Origin: Micropruina glycogenica
GTDB lineage: Bacteria; Actinomycetota; Actinomycetes; Propionibacteriales; Propionibacteriaceae
NCBI RefSeq assembly: GCF_900289045.1
Contig: NZ_LT985188.1
Span: forward strand, 3,100,001 to 3,164,000
DNA length: 64,000 nucleotides
Direction of reading: 5' to 3'
A model generated the notes under the pieces. The model was not told where the DNA came from and made no database searches. It was given only the letters and a program-made list of their open reading frames with translations. How positions within the stretch are numbered: position 1 is the stretch's first letter; each line of letters begins with the position of its first letter. The translations under genes and the position numbers were made by a program. Below, one piece after another: positions 7,263-15,978 of the stretch.

Positions 7263-8215
7263 TGATGACCAGCGACACCAGCGGTGCCGGCACCGGCCCG
7301 GCCCCCCGACCGTCCGACCAGCAGCCACCGACCGGCGACCCGACCTCGCCGGCGCGGCCGAGCAGTAGGTTGCGGGTGCGCGGGCCGTCCGGTGATCGCC
7401 ACGGTGAGATCCTGACCGACGAGGCGCTCGATTTCGTCGCCGGGCTGCAGCGGCGCTTCGCCGGGCGCCGCGACGAGTTGCTGCAGCGCAGGCGAGACCT
7501 GCGCAGCGAGCGTCCAGACTTCGGGTTCCCGGCCGAGACCGCAGCGATCAGGGCGGACACCGGCTGGCGGGTGGCTGCGCCGGGGCCCGGGCTGGACGAC
7601 CGGCGTTGCGAGATCACCGGGCCACCCACGGCGCGGATGACGATCAACGCGCTCAATTTGGGTGCCCGGGTGTGGATGGCCGACTTCGAGGACGCCACCG
7701 CGCCGAGCTGGCCGAACATCGTGGAGGGGCAACTGAACCTGTTCGACGCCATCCGCCGGCAGATCGACTTCACCACCGACGACGGCAAGCGCTACGCGCT
7801 GAGCGAGCGGACCGCCACGATCATGGTCCGGCCGCGCGGCTGGCACTTGTCGGAGGACCATCTGCTGCTGGACGGCGAGCCCATCGTCGCCGCGTTCGTC
7901 GACTTCGGGCTGTACTTCTTTCACAACGCCCGGGAGCTGATCGAGCGGGGCCGCGGCCCGTACTTCTACCTGCCCAAGCTGGAATCGCGGCACGAGGCGG
8001 CACTGTGGCGCGACGTGTTCGCCCACGCCGAGGCGTCGCTGGGCATCGAGCCGGGCACGATTCGGGCCACCTGCCTGCTGGAGACGTTTCCGGCGGCGTT
8101 CGAGATGACCGAGATTCTCTACGAGTTGCGCGAATACAGCGCCGGGCTGAACGCGGGCCGCTGGGACTACATCTTCTCGTTCATCAAGACCCTGGTCGAA
8201 CGAGCCGCGGGCTGA
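7262..8215 (+). pseudogene. aceB: Malate synthase A, 3'-truncated remnant
   Basis: The 317-residue frame begins at ATG 7262, overlapping the isocitrate lyase stop, with GCAGGAG upstream. After a disordered N-terminus it matches malate synthase [62 protein letters not shown] and [15 protein letters not shown]. Homology stops there (near 8190) and the frame ends after a few unrelated residues. The usual length is about 530 residues, so roughly the last 210, including the catalytic C-terminal region, are gone. With the truncated aceA this leaves a broken glyoxylate shunt at this locus. Confidence 0.83.
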
Positions 8216-8227
8216 TCGAGGGCGCCT

Positions 8228-8280
8228 TGGTGATCGGGCCTGTCGAGATCCAGTTCGGGGGGACTCGACAGGCTCGATCG
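8228..8280. repeat. TCGAC-type intergenic inverted repeat (degenerate)
   Basis: CCTGTCGAGATC ... GACTCGACAGGCTCGA forms an imperfect inverted repeat belonging to the same family as copies near 12.5, 32.1 and 57.3 kb. It lies between the malate synthase break and the second tRNA-like fragment. Confidence 0.5.
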
Positions 8281-8302
8281 TCAAACGGTGACTGCAGGGA
8301 CG

Positions 8303-8337
8303 ATGGTCACTGGTTCAAGCCCAGGTCAGGCCCACCC
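8303..8337 (+). other. Second tRNA 3'-end-like fragment
   Basis: GGTCACTGGTTCAAGCCCAGG followed by TCAGGCCCACCCA closely parallels the fragment at 6216-6246: same TTCAAG loop, CCAG stem and AGGCCCACC end. The T-stem has one mismatch and there is no 5' tRNA half. The two fragments are about 2.09 kb apart and in the same orientation, bracketing the truncated aceA-aceB segment. Confidence 0.5.
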
Positions 8338-8418
8338 AGATTCCATCGTCGGCGCCCAGAGCGCGGGCTTTCGGCTGACGTGCCGAGCCTGCGGTCCGCG
8401 GCCGTCCGCGATGATGAG

Positions 8419-9267
8419 TCAGTAGCCGAGGCTCTTGACGTGTGCCATCGAGTCGGCCAGGCAGTCGAAGGGGTCGCGGCCGTAGAGCTGGTCCTGCTCG
8501 ACCAGCAGGTACTCGGCACCGCTTTCCAGCGCCTGCGGAATGACCGCGCCGAAGTCGATGGTGCCCTGACCCACCTCGGCGAACTGCACCAGGTTGGCGA
8601 ACTCGGCCATGAAGCCGGCGAAGTCGCCCGCTTCGAGCAGCCCGAGACTCGATTCGGGCATGGTCGCCACCCGGTAGTCCTTCAGGTGCACCAGTTCGAC
8701 CTGGCCGGCGAACTCGCGCAGCACGTCCACCGGGTTACGGCCGCCGCGCTGCACCCAGTGCACGTCGATCTCGAAGTGCAGGGTGGGTGACACGCGCCGG
8801 ACGATGTCGAACAAGGTTTCGCCGTCGTGCTTGGCGAAGTCGACGTGGTGGTTGTGGTAGGCCAGCGTGATGCCCTCGGCAGCCAGCCGCTGCGCGGCTT
8901 CTTCGGCCTGCTCGGCGAAGGCGACCACGGCGTCCTTCGACACCATGGCGTCGAACGGCATCATGCCGATGCGGGTGAACCGGCAGTCGAGCCGCCGGCA
9001 GTTGTCGACGACGCGGTCGAAGTCGACGTCGAGGGCGTCGCCGGTGTTGGTCGAGCCCTTCTTCAGGCCCACCGACATGGCCGCCACCTCGACGCCCAGT
9101 TCGTTCTTGGCCCGCTCCAGGCCGGCGATGTTGGCCTCGTCGGTCGCCACCTGCGACACCTCGACGCTGCGGTAGCCGAGTTCGGCGATGCGTTCGAGCA
9201 CGGGGTATATGCCCTGGTCGCCGATCTCGTTCTTGACCATCATGAGTTGCACGCCGATGTTGGCCAT
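8419..9267 (-). CDS. TIM-barrel sugar phosphate isomerase/epimerase
   Basis: A 282-residue AP-endonuclease-2/xylose-isomerase-like TIM barrel. Metal-binding and barrel landmarks are LAYHNHHVDF, FEIDVHWVQRGG, and VHLKDY, with VEQDQ near the end. Family members isomerise or epimerise sugars, inosose or keto-sugars. Three bases downstream of a co-directional Gfo/Idh/MocA dehydrogenase, so the pair is one operon, the common arrangement for oxidation-isomerisation of a sugar or cyclitol. The substrate cannot be told from sequence. Confidence 0.85.
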   Translation of the reverse strand: MANIGVQLMMVKNEIGDQGIYPVLERIAELGYRSVEVSQVATDEANIAGLERAKNELGVEVAAMSVGLKKGSTNTGDALDVDFDRVVDNCRRLDCRFTRIGMMPFDAMVSKDAVVAFAEQAEEAAQRLAAEGITLAYHNHHVDFAKHDGETLFDIVRRVSPTLHFEIDVHWVQRGGRNPVDVLREFAGQVELVHLKDYRVATMPESSLGLLEAGDFAGFMAEFANLVQFAEVGQGTIDFGAVIPQALESGAEYLLVEQDQLYGRDPFDCLADSMAHVKSLGY

Positions 9268-9270
9268 GGT

Positions 9271-10443
9271 TCAGCCCTCCTCTCGCAGCGGGAACTGGCC
9301 CTCGTCGGCGATCCGCTTGTTCAGTTCGCTCAGGTAGCGCTGCTCGTCGAAATCGGTGATCGAGACCTCTTCGCCGACCCAGCCCGACAGGTGAATCGCG
9401 TTGGCCAGCCGCACGCCGTGAATGCCGTCGTCCACCGGAGCCACCAGCGGCTCGGCGTCGAGAATGTTCGCAGCGAAGTTCTGCATCACGGCCGGGTGCT
9501 GGTCGCTCCACGGCGAGTCGTAGGTGCGGGTCGTCACGGTCGTGTACTGCGACAGGTCGCCCTCACCGGTGAACAGGCGACGCACGTCGTCCATGTTCAT
9601 GCCTGCGCTGAGCTCTTGCTCGGGAGCGCTGAGCTTGGTGATCGTGACCGTCTTGGAGTCGTCGACGACGATCTTGCCCGCGTCGAACAGAATCTCGAGC
9701 CGGTCGGTGCCGGCCAGGTCGTGGGTGCAGGTGGTGAAGGTGCCGGTGGCGCCGTCGCCGAAGTCGACCAGCGCGGTCACTTCGTCTTCGACGGCGATGT
9801 CGCGCTTGAACCCGAAGGCCAGCTTGGCGAACACCGACTTGGGCACGCCGCACAACCACTGCCACAGATCGAGCTGGTGCGGGGCCTGGTTGACCAGCAC
9901 GCCGCCCCCCTCGCCGCCCCAGGTGGCGCGCCAGGCGCTCTGGTCGTAGTAGCCCTGCGGACGCCACCACGTGGTGATGATCCAGCTCGTGTGCCGCAGC
10001 TTGCCCAGCTCGCCGCTTTGAATCAGGTTGCGCAGGTCGATGTAGAGCGGGTTGGTGCGCTGGTTGAACATCACCGCGGTGGTGCGGTCGCTGGTCTGAG
10101 CGGCGTGATCGAGCAGCGCGCGGGCCTGCGTGGTGTACACACCGATCGGCTTCTCGACCAACACGTGCAGGCCGGCGTCGAGGGCGCCGATGCCCACCTC
10201 GGGGTGCAGGTAGTGCGGAATGGTGGTGACCACCGCGTCCACCTGGCCGCTGGCCAGCATGTCGTGGTAATCGGTGAAGAACGGTACGCCGAAGCCCTCG
10301 GTGGCTTCGCGCTTGGACTCGTCGGTGTCGCAGATGGCGGCGAGTTGAACGTTGGGCACCCGACCCCGGCTCAAGAAGCCGGCGTAGTAGCCGCCCTGAG
10401 CGCCGAGGCCGATGATTCCCATGCGGACGGTGCGATCGGTCAT
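9271..10443 (-). CDS. Gfo/Idh/MocA-family NAD(P)-dependent oxidoreductase
   Basis: A 390-residue protein with an N-terminal Rossmann fold (MGIIGLGAQGG, GxGxxG), ICDTDESK, TTIPHYLHP and the catalytic VEKPIG lysine motif at about residue 118. A C-terminal beta-sheet substrate domain follows. NQAPHQLDLWQW carries the conserved His/Asp pair. Family enzymes oxidise sugar or inositol hydroxyls using NAD(P). First gene of the minus-strand pair with the TIM-barrel isomerase; divergent from a second isomerase/oxidoreductase pair across 167 bp, which probably holds both promoters. Confidence 0.88.
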   Translation of the reverse strand: MTDRTVRMGIIGLGAQGGYYAGFLSRGRVPNVQLAAICDTDESKREATEGFGVPFFTDYHDMLASGQVDAVVTTIPHYLHPEVGIGALDAGLHVLVEKPIGVYTTQARALLDHAAQTSDRTTAVMFNQRTNPLYIDLRNLIQSGELGKLRHTSWIITTWWRPQGYYDQSAWRATWGGEGGGVLVNQAPHQLDLWQWLCGVPKSVFAKLAFGFKRDIAVEDEVTALVDFGDGATGTFTTCTHDLAGTDRLEILFDAGKIVVDDSKTVTITKLSAPEQELSAGMNMDDVRRLFTGEGDLSQYTTVTTRTYDSPWSDQHPAVMQNFAANILDAEPLVAPVDDGIHGVRLANAIHLSGWVGEEVSITDFDEQRYLSELNKRIADEGQFPLREEG

Positions 10444-10610
10444 TGATCCCTCCGTTGTTTGTGGATTGGGGAGCTTGGTTCCCTCACGCTAGGGCTGCCG
10501 ACGATCGGGACGGCTGTGGTTGCCACCTGTTGTCATCGGACGTTGCCGCCTTCGGCCGGCTCGGCTCAAATGGGTAGTGACCGGCACCGCTGCCCAACCA
10601 ACGAAGGTGA

Positions 10611-11447
10611 ATGACGACCATGTGGACCCTGTCTGGCTTTGCCGACGAAATAGCCCCCGACCTCGACGAACAACTCGCCCTGGTCACCGAGCTGGGCCTG
10701 AAGTACATCGAGTTGCGCACCGCCTGGAACGTCAACGCGCTCGACCTCGACGACGCGCAACTGCGCCGCGCCAAGCAGGCCCTGGACGCCGCCGGCGTCA
10801 AGGTGTCGAGCATCGGGTCACCGATCGGCAAGATCAAGATCACCGACGACAACGGCCCACATCTCGAACGCATGGCGCACGCCGTCAAGGTGGCCCAGTT
10901 CTTCGAGGCGCCCTACATGCGCATCTTCAGCTACTTCATCGACGAGAGCGAGAACCCCGACGACTACCGCGACGAGGTGATCACCCGCATGCGTGACCTG
11001 ACCTCCGTGGCCGAGGGCAGCGGCATCACCCTGATCCACGAGAACGAGAAAGAGATCTACGGCGACATTCCGCGGCGCTGCCTCGATATCGTCCAAGCCG
11101 TCGACAGCCCGACGCTGAAGCTCACCTGGGACAACGCCAACTTCGTGCAGTGCGGCGTACACCCGTTCACCCACGGGTACGCGATGCTGTCGCCCCACGT
11201 CGACTACCTGCAGGTGAAGGACGCCCGGTTCGCCGACAGCGTCGTGGTGCCGGCCGGTGAGGGTGACGGCGAGTTCCGCGAGTCGATGCGCGCCTTCGCC
11301 GCTGACGGCTTCGAGGGCTTCGCCTCGCTCGAGCCGCACCTGCAGATCGGCCATTCACTCGGCGGCTTCTCGGGCCCCGACAACTGGCGCGCCGCCCACA
11401 CCGCCTTCGTGAAGGTGCTGCGAGACGAGGGCATCGACTATGAGTGA
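10611..11447 (+). CDS. TIM-barrel sugar phosphate isomerase/epimerase
   Basis: A 278-residue protein of the same superfamily as the 8.4-kb gene. Landmarks include GFADEIAPDLDEQ, LIHENEKEIYGD, LTWDNANFVQCG, VDYLQVKDAR and FASLEPHLQ, giving the usual Glu/Asp/His/Glu metal site. ATG 10611 is nine bases before a second ATG at 10620; the GAAGGTGA ribosome site ends at 10610, so 10620 (MWTLSGFAD) is the likelier start. It overlaps the following oxidoreductase by eight bases. Confidence 0.86.
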   Translation: MTTMWTLSGFADEIAPDLDEQLALVTELGLKYIELRTAWNVNALDLDDAQLRRAKQALDAAGVKVSSIGSPIGKIKITDDNGPHLERMAHAVKVAQFFEAPYMRIFSYFIDESENPDDYRDEVITRMRDLTSVAEGSGITLIHENEKEIYGDIPRRCLDIVQAVDSPTLKLTWDNANFVQCGVHPFTHGYAMLSPHVDYLQVKDARFADSVVVPAGEGDGEFRESMRAFAADGFEGFASLEPHLQIGHSLGGFSGPDNWRAAHTAFVKVLRDEGIDYE

Positions 11448-12453
11448 GCCGATCACCACCGCCGTCGTCGGCATCGGCGACATTTCCGCGGTGCATCTCG
11501 CCGCGATCGCCGGCAACCCGCGAGTTCGGTTGGTCGGGGTGTGCGACGTCGACCCCGAGCGGGCCGCGCAGGCATCCGAACGCCTGGGGGTGCCGGGATT
11601 CACCGACCATCAGAGCCTGTTCGACGCCCTCCACCCGCAGGTGGTGCACGTCACCACCCCCCACCACCAGCACGTGCCGGTGGCCCTCGACGCGATCGAG
11701 GCCGGTGTGCACGTGCTCACCGAGAAGCCGGTGGGCCACACGGTCGCTGAGGCCGAAGAACTGGCCGAGCGTGCCCGCACCGCCAGCGTCAAGGTGGGTC
11801 TGGTGCTGCAGAACCGCTACAACCCCACCTCGGTGGCCGTCCGCGACGCTCTGGCGTCCGGCGTGTTGGGCCCGATCGCGGGCGGACGGGCGTCCGTCTG
11901 GTGGTCGAGGCCGGCCCCGTACTACGCGGCGGCGCCCTGGCGGGGCCGCTGGAGCGAGGGCGGCGGCGGCGCCCTGATCAACCAGGCGATTCACACCCTC
12001 GACCTGCTGCTGTGGTTTGTCGGCGACCCGGTGACCGTGCGGGGCAAGGCGGCCAACCTGGCGGACGACACCATCGAGGTCGAAGACAACGCCACCATCG
12101 TGATCGACCACGAGGGCGGCCCGCGGACGGTGTTCTTCGCCACCAACAGCCATCACACCAACGCCGCCGTCGAACTCGAGATCACCGGACGCGACGGCAC
12201 CCTCACCCTGGCCGCCGGCGAGCTGCGGCTGACCGACGCCGACGGTACGCGCATGCTCGCCACCGACGCGCAAGCCGACGGTGCCCGGTCGTACTGGGGG
12301 CTCGGCCACGCCCTGCTGATCGACGACTTCTACGCCCGGCTCGACGACCCCGAGCCGTTCTGGCTCACCCCTGACGTGGGCCTGGGCGCCCTGCGCGTGC
12401 TGCGGACGACCTACGCCCAATCGGGGCTGTTGCCCGACGGCACCCCGCTGTAG
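11440..12453 (+). CDS. Gfo/Idh/MocA-family oxidoreductase
   Basis: A 337-residue protein with AVVGIGDISAVH as nucleotide-binding loop, GVCDVDPERA, TTPHHQHVPV and TEKPVG holding the catalytic lysine. The C-terminal domain has the family NQAIHTLDLLLW His/Asp motif. It is translationally coupled to the upstream sugar isomerase, mirroring the minus-strand pair at 8.4-10.4 kb and suggesting two parallel oxidation-isomerisation steps of one pathway. Confidence 0.87.
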   Translation: MSEPITTAVVGIGDISAVHLAAIAGNPRVRLVGVCDVDPERAAQASERLGVPGFTDHQSLFDALHPQVVHVTTPHHQHVPVALDAIEAGVHVLTEKPVGHTVAEAEELAERARTASVKVGLVLQNRYNPTSVAVRDALASGVLGPIAGGRASVWWSRPAPYYAAAPWRGRWSEGGGGALINQAIHTLDLLLWFVGDPVTVRGKAANLADDTIEVEDNATIVIDHEGGPRTVFFATNSHHTNAAVELEITGRDGTLTLAAGELRLTDADGTRMLATDAQADGARSYWGLGHALLIDDFYARLDDPEPFWLTPDVGLGALRVLRTTYAQSGLLPDGTPL

Positions 12454-12495
12454 GAACTCATGCCGGTCGAGCTCGTCCAGACCCGTTGCGGCACG

Positions 12496-12600
12496 GGATT
12501 TCGACAAGCTCAACCAACGGCCCCGGCCGGTTGATCAGCGCCTCCCTGCCGAGAGGGTCTCGACAGGCTCGACCAACGAGAGCCCGACAAGCCTCACCAT
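12496..12600. repeat. TCGACAAGCTCAACCA-type repeat cluster
   Basis: At least three short related units, TTTCGACAAGCTCAACCA, GGTCTCGACAGGCTCGACCA and a degraded GCCCGACAAGCCTCACCA, sit between an oxidoreductase gene and uxaC. Similar units recur at 8.2, 32.1 and 57.3 kb. They are in intergenic DNA only and resemble actinobacterial REP-like hairpins. Confidence 0.6.
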
Positions 12601-12633
12601 CGATAACCACCCATTTCGAGAAAGCTGCCACTC

Positions 12634-14043
12634 ATGGCCCACCTGGAACTCAACCCCGACCGTGTGCTGCCGAGCGACCCGACGGTGCGTCCGCTCGCGC
12701 GCGAGATCTACGCGTCGGTGAAAGACCTGCCGATCATCTCGCCGCACGGGCACGTGCCCGCTCAATGGCTGGCCGACGACGAACCGTTCGGTGATCCGAC
12801 GTCACTGCTGCTCACCCCCGACCACTACGTGAATCGGCTGCTGCACGCCAGCGGGGTCAGCCTGGCCGACCTCGGGGTGGGGCAGAGCACCTTCACCCCA
12901 GAGCAGGCGCGGGCCGCGTTTCGCCACCTCTGCACGCATTGGACGGTGTTTCGCGGCACCCCGGTTCGGTTCTGGTTCGAGAGCGAACTGGCCGAGATCT
13001 TCGGCATTGATCTGATGCCGTCCGCCGACACCGCCGACGAGATCTACGACGCCATCGCCGCCCAACTGGTCACCCCCGCCTTCAGGCCGCGGGCCCTGTA
13101 CGACCGGTTCGGCATCGAGTTCATCGCCACCACCGACGACCCCTGCGACGATCTGGCCTCGCACGCCAAGCTGGCCGCCGACCCGACCTGGACGGGCACG
13201 GTCGCGCCCACGTTCCGTCCGGACAAGTACCTGGAGCCGGCCGCGGCGGGTTGGAACGACCTGATCGACCGGTTGGGCGAGGTGAGCGGCGTCGACACCG
13301 GCAGCTACGCGGGGTGGCTGGCGGCGATGGAGAACCGCCGCGCGTTCTTCAAGGCGAACGGGGCGGTCTCGACCGACCATTCGCACCGCGACGCACGCAT
13401 CGAACCCATCGACGATGCCGAGGCCGACCGGCTGTACGCCCTGGCCCGGGCGGGACGAATCAGCGCCGCCGAGGCCGACACGCTGCGCCGCAACTTCATG
13501 TTCGCCCAGGCCCGCATGGCCGCCGACGACGGCCTGGTGATGACCCTGCACCCGGCGGTGTACCGCAACCATCACACGCCCACGTTCGACACCTACGGCG
13601 CGGACGTCGGCTGCGACATTCCGATGGCGGTCGAATACACCAACGCGCTGCAGCCGGTGCTGGCCGCGTTCGGCACGTCACCCGGGTTTCACCTGGTGCC
13701 GTTCACCATCGACGAGACGGTGTACTCGCGTGAACTCGCGCCGCTGGCGGGCTTCTACCCGTCGGTGTTCGTCGGGGTGCCGTGGTGGTTCATCGACGCC
13801 CCCGAGGCGATGGCCCGGTTCCGCGGCGCGATCACCGAGACGGCCGGGTTCACCCGCACGTCCGGCTTCATCGACGACACCCGGGCCTACCTGTCGATTC
13901 CGGCCAGGCACGACCTGAGCCGTCGGGTCGACTCGGGCTACCTCGCCAAGTTGGTGGGCGAGCACCGGCTCACCCTCGACGAGGCGCTCGAAGCCGCGCA
14001 CGAGCTCGTGGTCGGCAACCCGAAGCGGGCGTTCAAGCTGTAG
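12634..14043 (+). CDS. uxaC: Glucuronate isomerase
   Basis: A 469-residue UxaC of normal length. It interconverts D-glucuronate and D-fructuronate, and galacturonate and tagaturonate, the first step of hexuronate breakdown in the cytoplasm. Visible family features are IISPHGHVPAQWL with the metal-binding HGH, RFGIEFIATTDDP, STDHSH, VMTLHPAVYRNHH, GVPWWFID and the terminal VGNPKRAF motif. Its presence at the end of the isomerase/dehydrogenase cluster suggests that the cluster handles uronic or related sugar acids. The later hexuronate enzymes (UxaB/UxuA/KdgK) are absent from the window. Confidence 0.93.
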   Translation: MAHLELNPDRVLPSDPTVRPLAREIYASVKDLPIISPHGHVPAQWLADDEPFGDPTSLLLTPDHYVNRLLHASGVSLADLGVGQSTFTPEQARAAFRHLCTHWTVFRGTPVRFWFESELAEIFGIDLMPSADTADEIYDAIAAQLVTPAFRPRALYDRFGIEFIATTDDPCDDLASHAKLAADPTWTGTVAPTFRPDKYLEPAAAGWNDLIDRLGEVSGVDTGSYAGWLAAMENRRAFFKANGAVSTDHSHRDARIEPIDDAEADRLYALARAGRISAAEADTLRRNFMFAQARMAADDGLVMTLHPAVYRNHHTPTFDTYGADVGCDIPMAVEYTNALQPVLAAFGTSPGFHLVPFTIDETVYSRELAPLAGFYPSVFVGVPWWFIDAPEAMARFRGAITETAGFTRTSGFIDDTRAYLSIPARHDLSRRVDSGYLAKLVGEHRLTLDEALEAAHELVVGNPKRAFKL

Positions 14044-14049
14044 CTGACC

Positions 14050-14120
14050 CGTCATCCCGGCGCACGCCGGGATCTCGTCCGCACCCGAGATGCCGGGGCA
14101 AGCCCCGGGATCACGCAACC
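14050..14120. repeat. REP-type inverted repeats
   Basis: CCCGTCATCCCGGCG-caCGCCGGGATCTC forms a tight hairpin, followed at once by a second, GATGCCGGGGCAAGCCCCGGGATCAC. Located between the convergent ends of uxaC and an oxidoreductase, where it may also act as a bidirectional terminator. Related copies occur at 21.4, 28.0, 43.6, 57.4, 61.0 and 62.9 kb. Confidence 0.7.
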
Positions 14121-14157
14121 ACCGGCTGCGTGGGGTGAGCGTGTCGAGAACCCCGAT

Positions 14158-15123
14158 TCAGGACGCCCCGCGGTCGAGCTGGTTGTCCATGACCTGACGG
14201 GCCAACAGACTGAGGTCGCGCCACCGCGGGTCGGTCAGACCGGCGTCCACCTGATCGACGAAATCGAGCACCTCGAACACCATCGTGTCGGCGGGTGAGA
14301 CCTGCGGCCCGTCCAGCAGCACCGTCTCGGCGCCGCCCCGTTCGTGCAGCACGATGCGGCTCAGCTCGCCGGGGTCGTCGAGAACCAGCGACGCGTCCTC
14401 GCCGTTGATCACCGACGGGCCCAGCCCGGACGCGACCTTCGAGTAGGCGAGGTCGGCCACGAGGGTGCCGTAGTCGAGCAACAGGCTGCCGCCGGCCTCG
14501 AAGCCGTTGTCGAGCCACAGGCTGGCGCCGGTGGTCTGCCGCGGGGCGCCGAACAGGTCGAGGGCGGGTTGCAGGCAGTAGACGCCGATGTCGGCCAGGG
14601 CCGAGTTGCCAAGGGTCGGGTCGAACGCGTTCATCACCTCGCCGGCGCGAAACCGGTCATAACGCGACGAGTACTGCAGCTTCTCGAACCGTGCGTGCCG
14701 CAGAGTGCCGAGCCGGGGCAGCGTGTCGCGAATCAGCTGGTGGGCGGGGGTGTGCACATTGCGCATCGCTTCCATGGCCACCACACCGGTGCGTTCGGCG
14801 GCGGCGAAGATGCTCTGCACCTCGCTCAGCGAGGCGCCCATCGCCTTCTCGACCAGCACGTGCCGTCCGGCTTCGGCGGCCAGCACGGCCTGGTCGCGGT
14901 GCAACCCGTTGGGGCTGGCGATGTAGACCGCATCCACCGATTCAGCCATGGTGGCCAAGTCTGCGAAGGCGTCCGTTGCGCCGACCTTGTCGGCGAACGC
15001 GCGGGCCCGGCCGACGTCACGCGAGCAGACAGCGACGGCCTCGGCTCGTCCGTCGGTGGCGCGGCATGCGCCGGCGAACCATTCGCTGATCGTGTTGGTG
15101 CCGACGATGCCGAACCTGACCAT
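14158..15123 (-). CDS. Gfo/Idh/MocA-family oxidoreductase (divergent member)
   Basis: A 321-residue protein. ATG 15123 is preferred to an upstream GTG because AGGAGT lies five bases before it. The Rossmann loop reads FGIVGTNTISEWF rather than GxGxxG, and the catalytic motif is VEKAMG, so the Lys is kept but the usual Pro of EKP is replaced. A GNSALADIGVYCL segment corresponds to the substrate-site His/Asp region but lacks the His seen in the other two. It resembles the dihydrodiol/xylose-dehydrogenase branch. Convergent with uxaC; relation to that pathway is plausible but unproven. Confidence 0.8.
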   Translation of the reverse strand: MVRFGIVGTNTISEWFAGACRATDGRAEAVAVCSRDVGRARAFADKVGATDAFADLATMAESVDAVYIASPNGLHRDQAVLAAEAGRHVLVEKAMGASLSEVQSIFAAAERTGVVAMEAMRNVHTPAHQLIRDTLPRLGTLRHARFEKLQYSSRYDRFRAGEVMNAFDPTLGNSALADIGVYCLQPALDLFGAPRQTTGASLWLDNGFEAGGSLLLDYGTLVADLAYSKVASGLGPSVINGEDASLVLDDPGELSRIVLHERGGAETVLLDGPQVSPADTMVFEVLDFVDQVDAGLTDPRWRDLSLLARQVMDNQLDRGAS

Positions 15124-15171
15124 GCTCACTCCTACGTCTGGCGGAGAGTCCAGCCTAGGGGAGCGGGCATG

Positions 15172-15741
15172 TCACTGCGGGGGGACGACCTGGCCCTCGA
15201 TCGGAGCGGTCTCCTTGGCCACCTTGCGCACCTGCACACCCGCCACCAGCAGCGCAATGCCCCAGATGATCGCCAGCACACCGAGCCACAGGCTGATCGA
15301 CAGGGCCGCGACGCCCGGGAAGCTGACCACCAGCACGCCGGCGACCAGCCACAACAAACCGCCCAACGCCAGCAACCAACGGCTCTGGCCCTGCGGGTTG
15401 GTGAAGGCGCCGATCAGTTCCATGACGCCGCGGATGATCAGCCAGATGCCCAGCACCCAGGCCAGGGCCACGGCGCTACGAATCGGCTGGAACACCGCGA
15501 ACAGGCCGGCCGCGATGCCCACCACGGCGGCGAAGATCAAGAAGCCGCGGGCCTGGCGGCCTTCGCGGCTGAACGCCAGCACGGCGGCGGTGATGCCGTC
15601 GATCAGGGCGTAGATGCCCCACAGCACCACCAGGGTCACCGCGGTGGCGACGGGGAAGAAGGCGGCGATCAGCCCGAACACCACAGACACGGCGCCGAAC
15701 ACGAGCAGCGTGGTGGACGAGCGTTTCATCAGGTCGGTCAT
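15172..15741 (-). CDS. HdeD-like (DUF308) membrane protein
   Basis: A 189-residue integral membrane protein with six hydrophobic segments arranged as three repeated pairs (for example VVFGLIAAFFPVATAVTLVV, LIIRGVMELIGAF, LLWLVAGVLVVSFP), the pattern of HdeD/DUF308 proteins linked to acid-stress resistance in enterobacteria. Start 15741 is chosen because the family begins there; a longer frame upstream has no similarity. No functional residues can be named. Confidence 0.82.
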   Translation of the reverse strand: MTDLMKRSSTTLLVFGAVSVVFGLIAAFFPVATAVTLVVLWGIYALIDGITAAVLAFSREGRQARGFLIFAAVVGIAAGLFAVFQPIRSAVALAWVLGIWLIIRGVMELIGAFTNPQGQSRWLLALGGLLWLVAGVLVVSFPGVAALSISLWLGVLAIIWGIALLVAGVQVRKVAKETAPIEGQVVPPQ

Positions 15742-15922
15742 GACAGTTGGTTCCGTTCTCGAGGAGACAGCCGAACGATCCGGGGCCCGTCCGGCTGTCT
15801 TCACTTTCTCATGCGGCGCTGCCCCGCACGTCCCGACTGGCCCGTTGCTCGGCTGTGAAACGGTGAAACGCTCGCTGAGCGCGGCCCCCGCCAGCCGTCA
15901 AGCCATCCGATAGAGGCACCAC

Positions 15923-15956
15923 TACACTGACAAACCCAGCACCGGACGTCCGGTGC
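15923..15956 (+). promoter_or_regulatory. Promoter and palindromic operator for the glycosyltransferase gene
   Basis: A TACACT -10 box (15923-15928) is followed ten bases later by the perfect 18-bp palindrome GCACCGGACGTCCGGTGC (15939-15956) and then the AAGGAG ribosome site. A regulator bound there would block transcription just after initiation, or the RNA could fold near the ribosome site. Confidence 0.5.
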
Positions 15957-15978
15957 CCCAGCAGCAAGGAGCGTGCCG

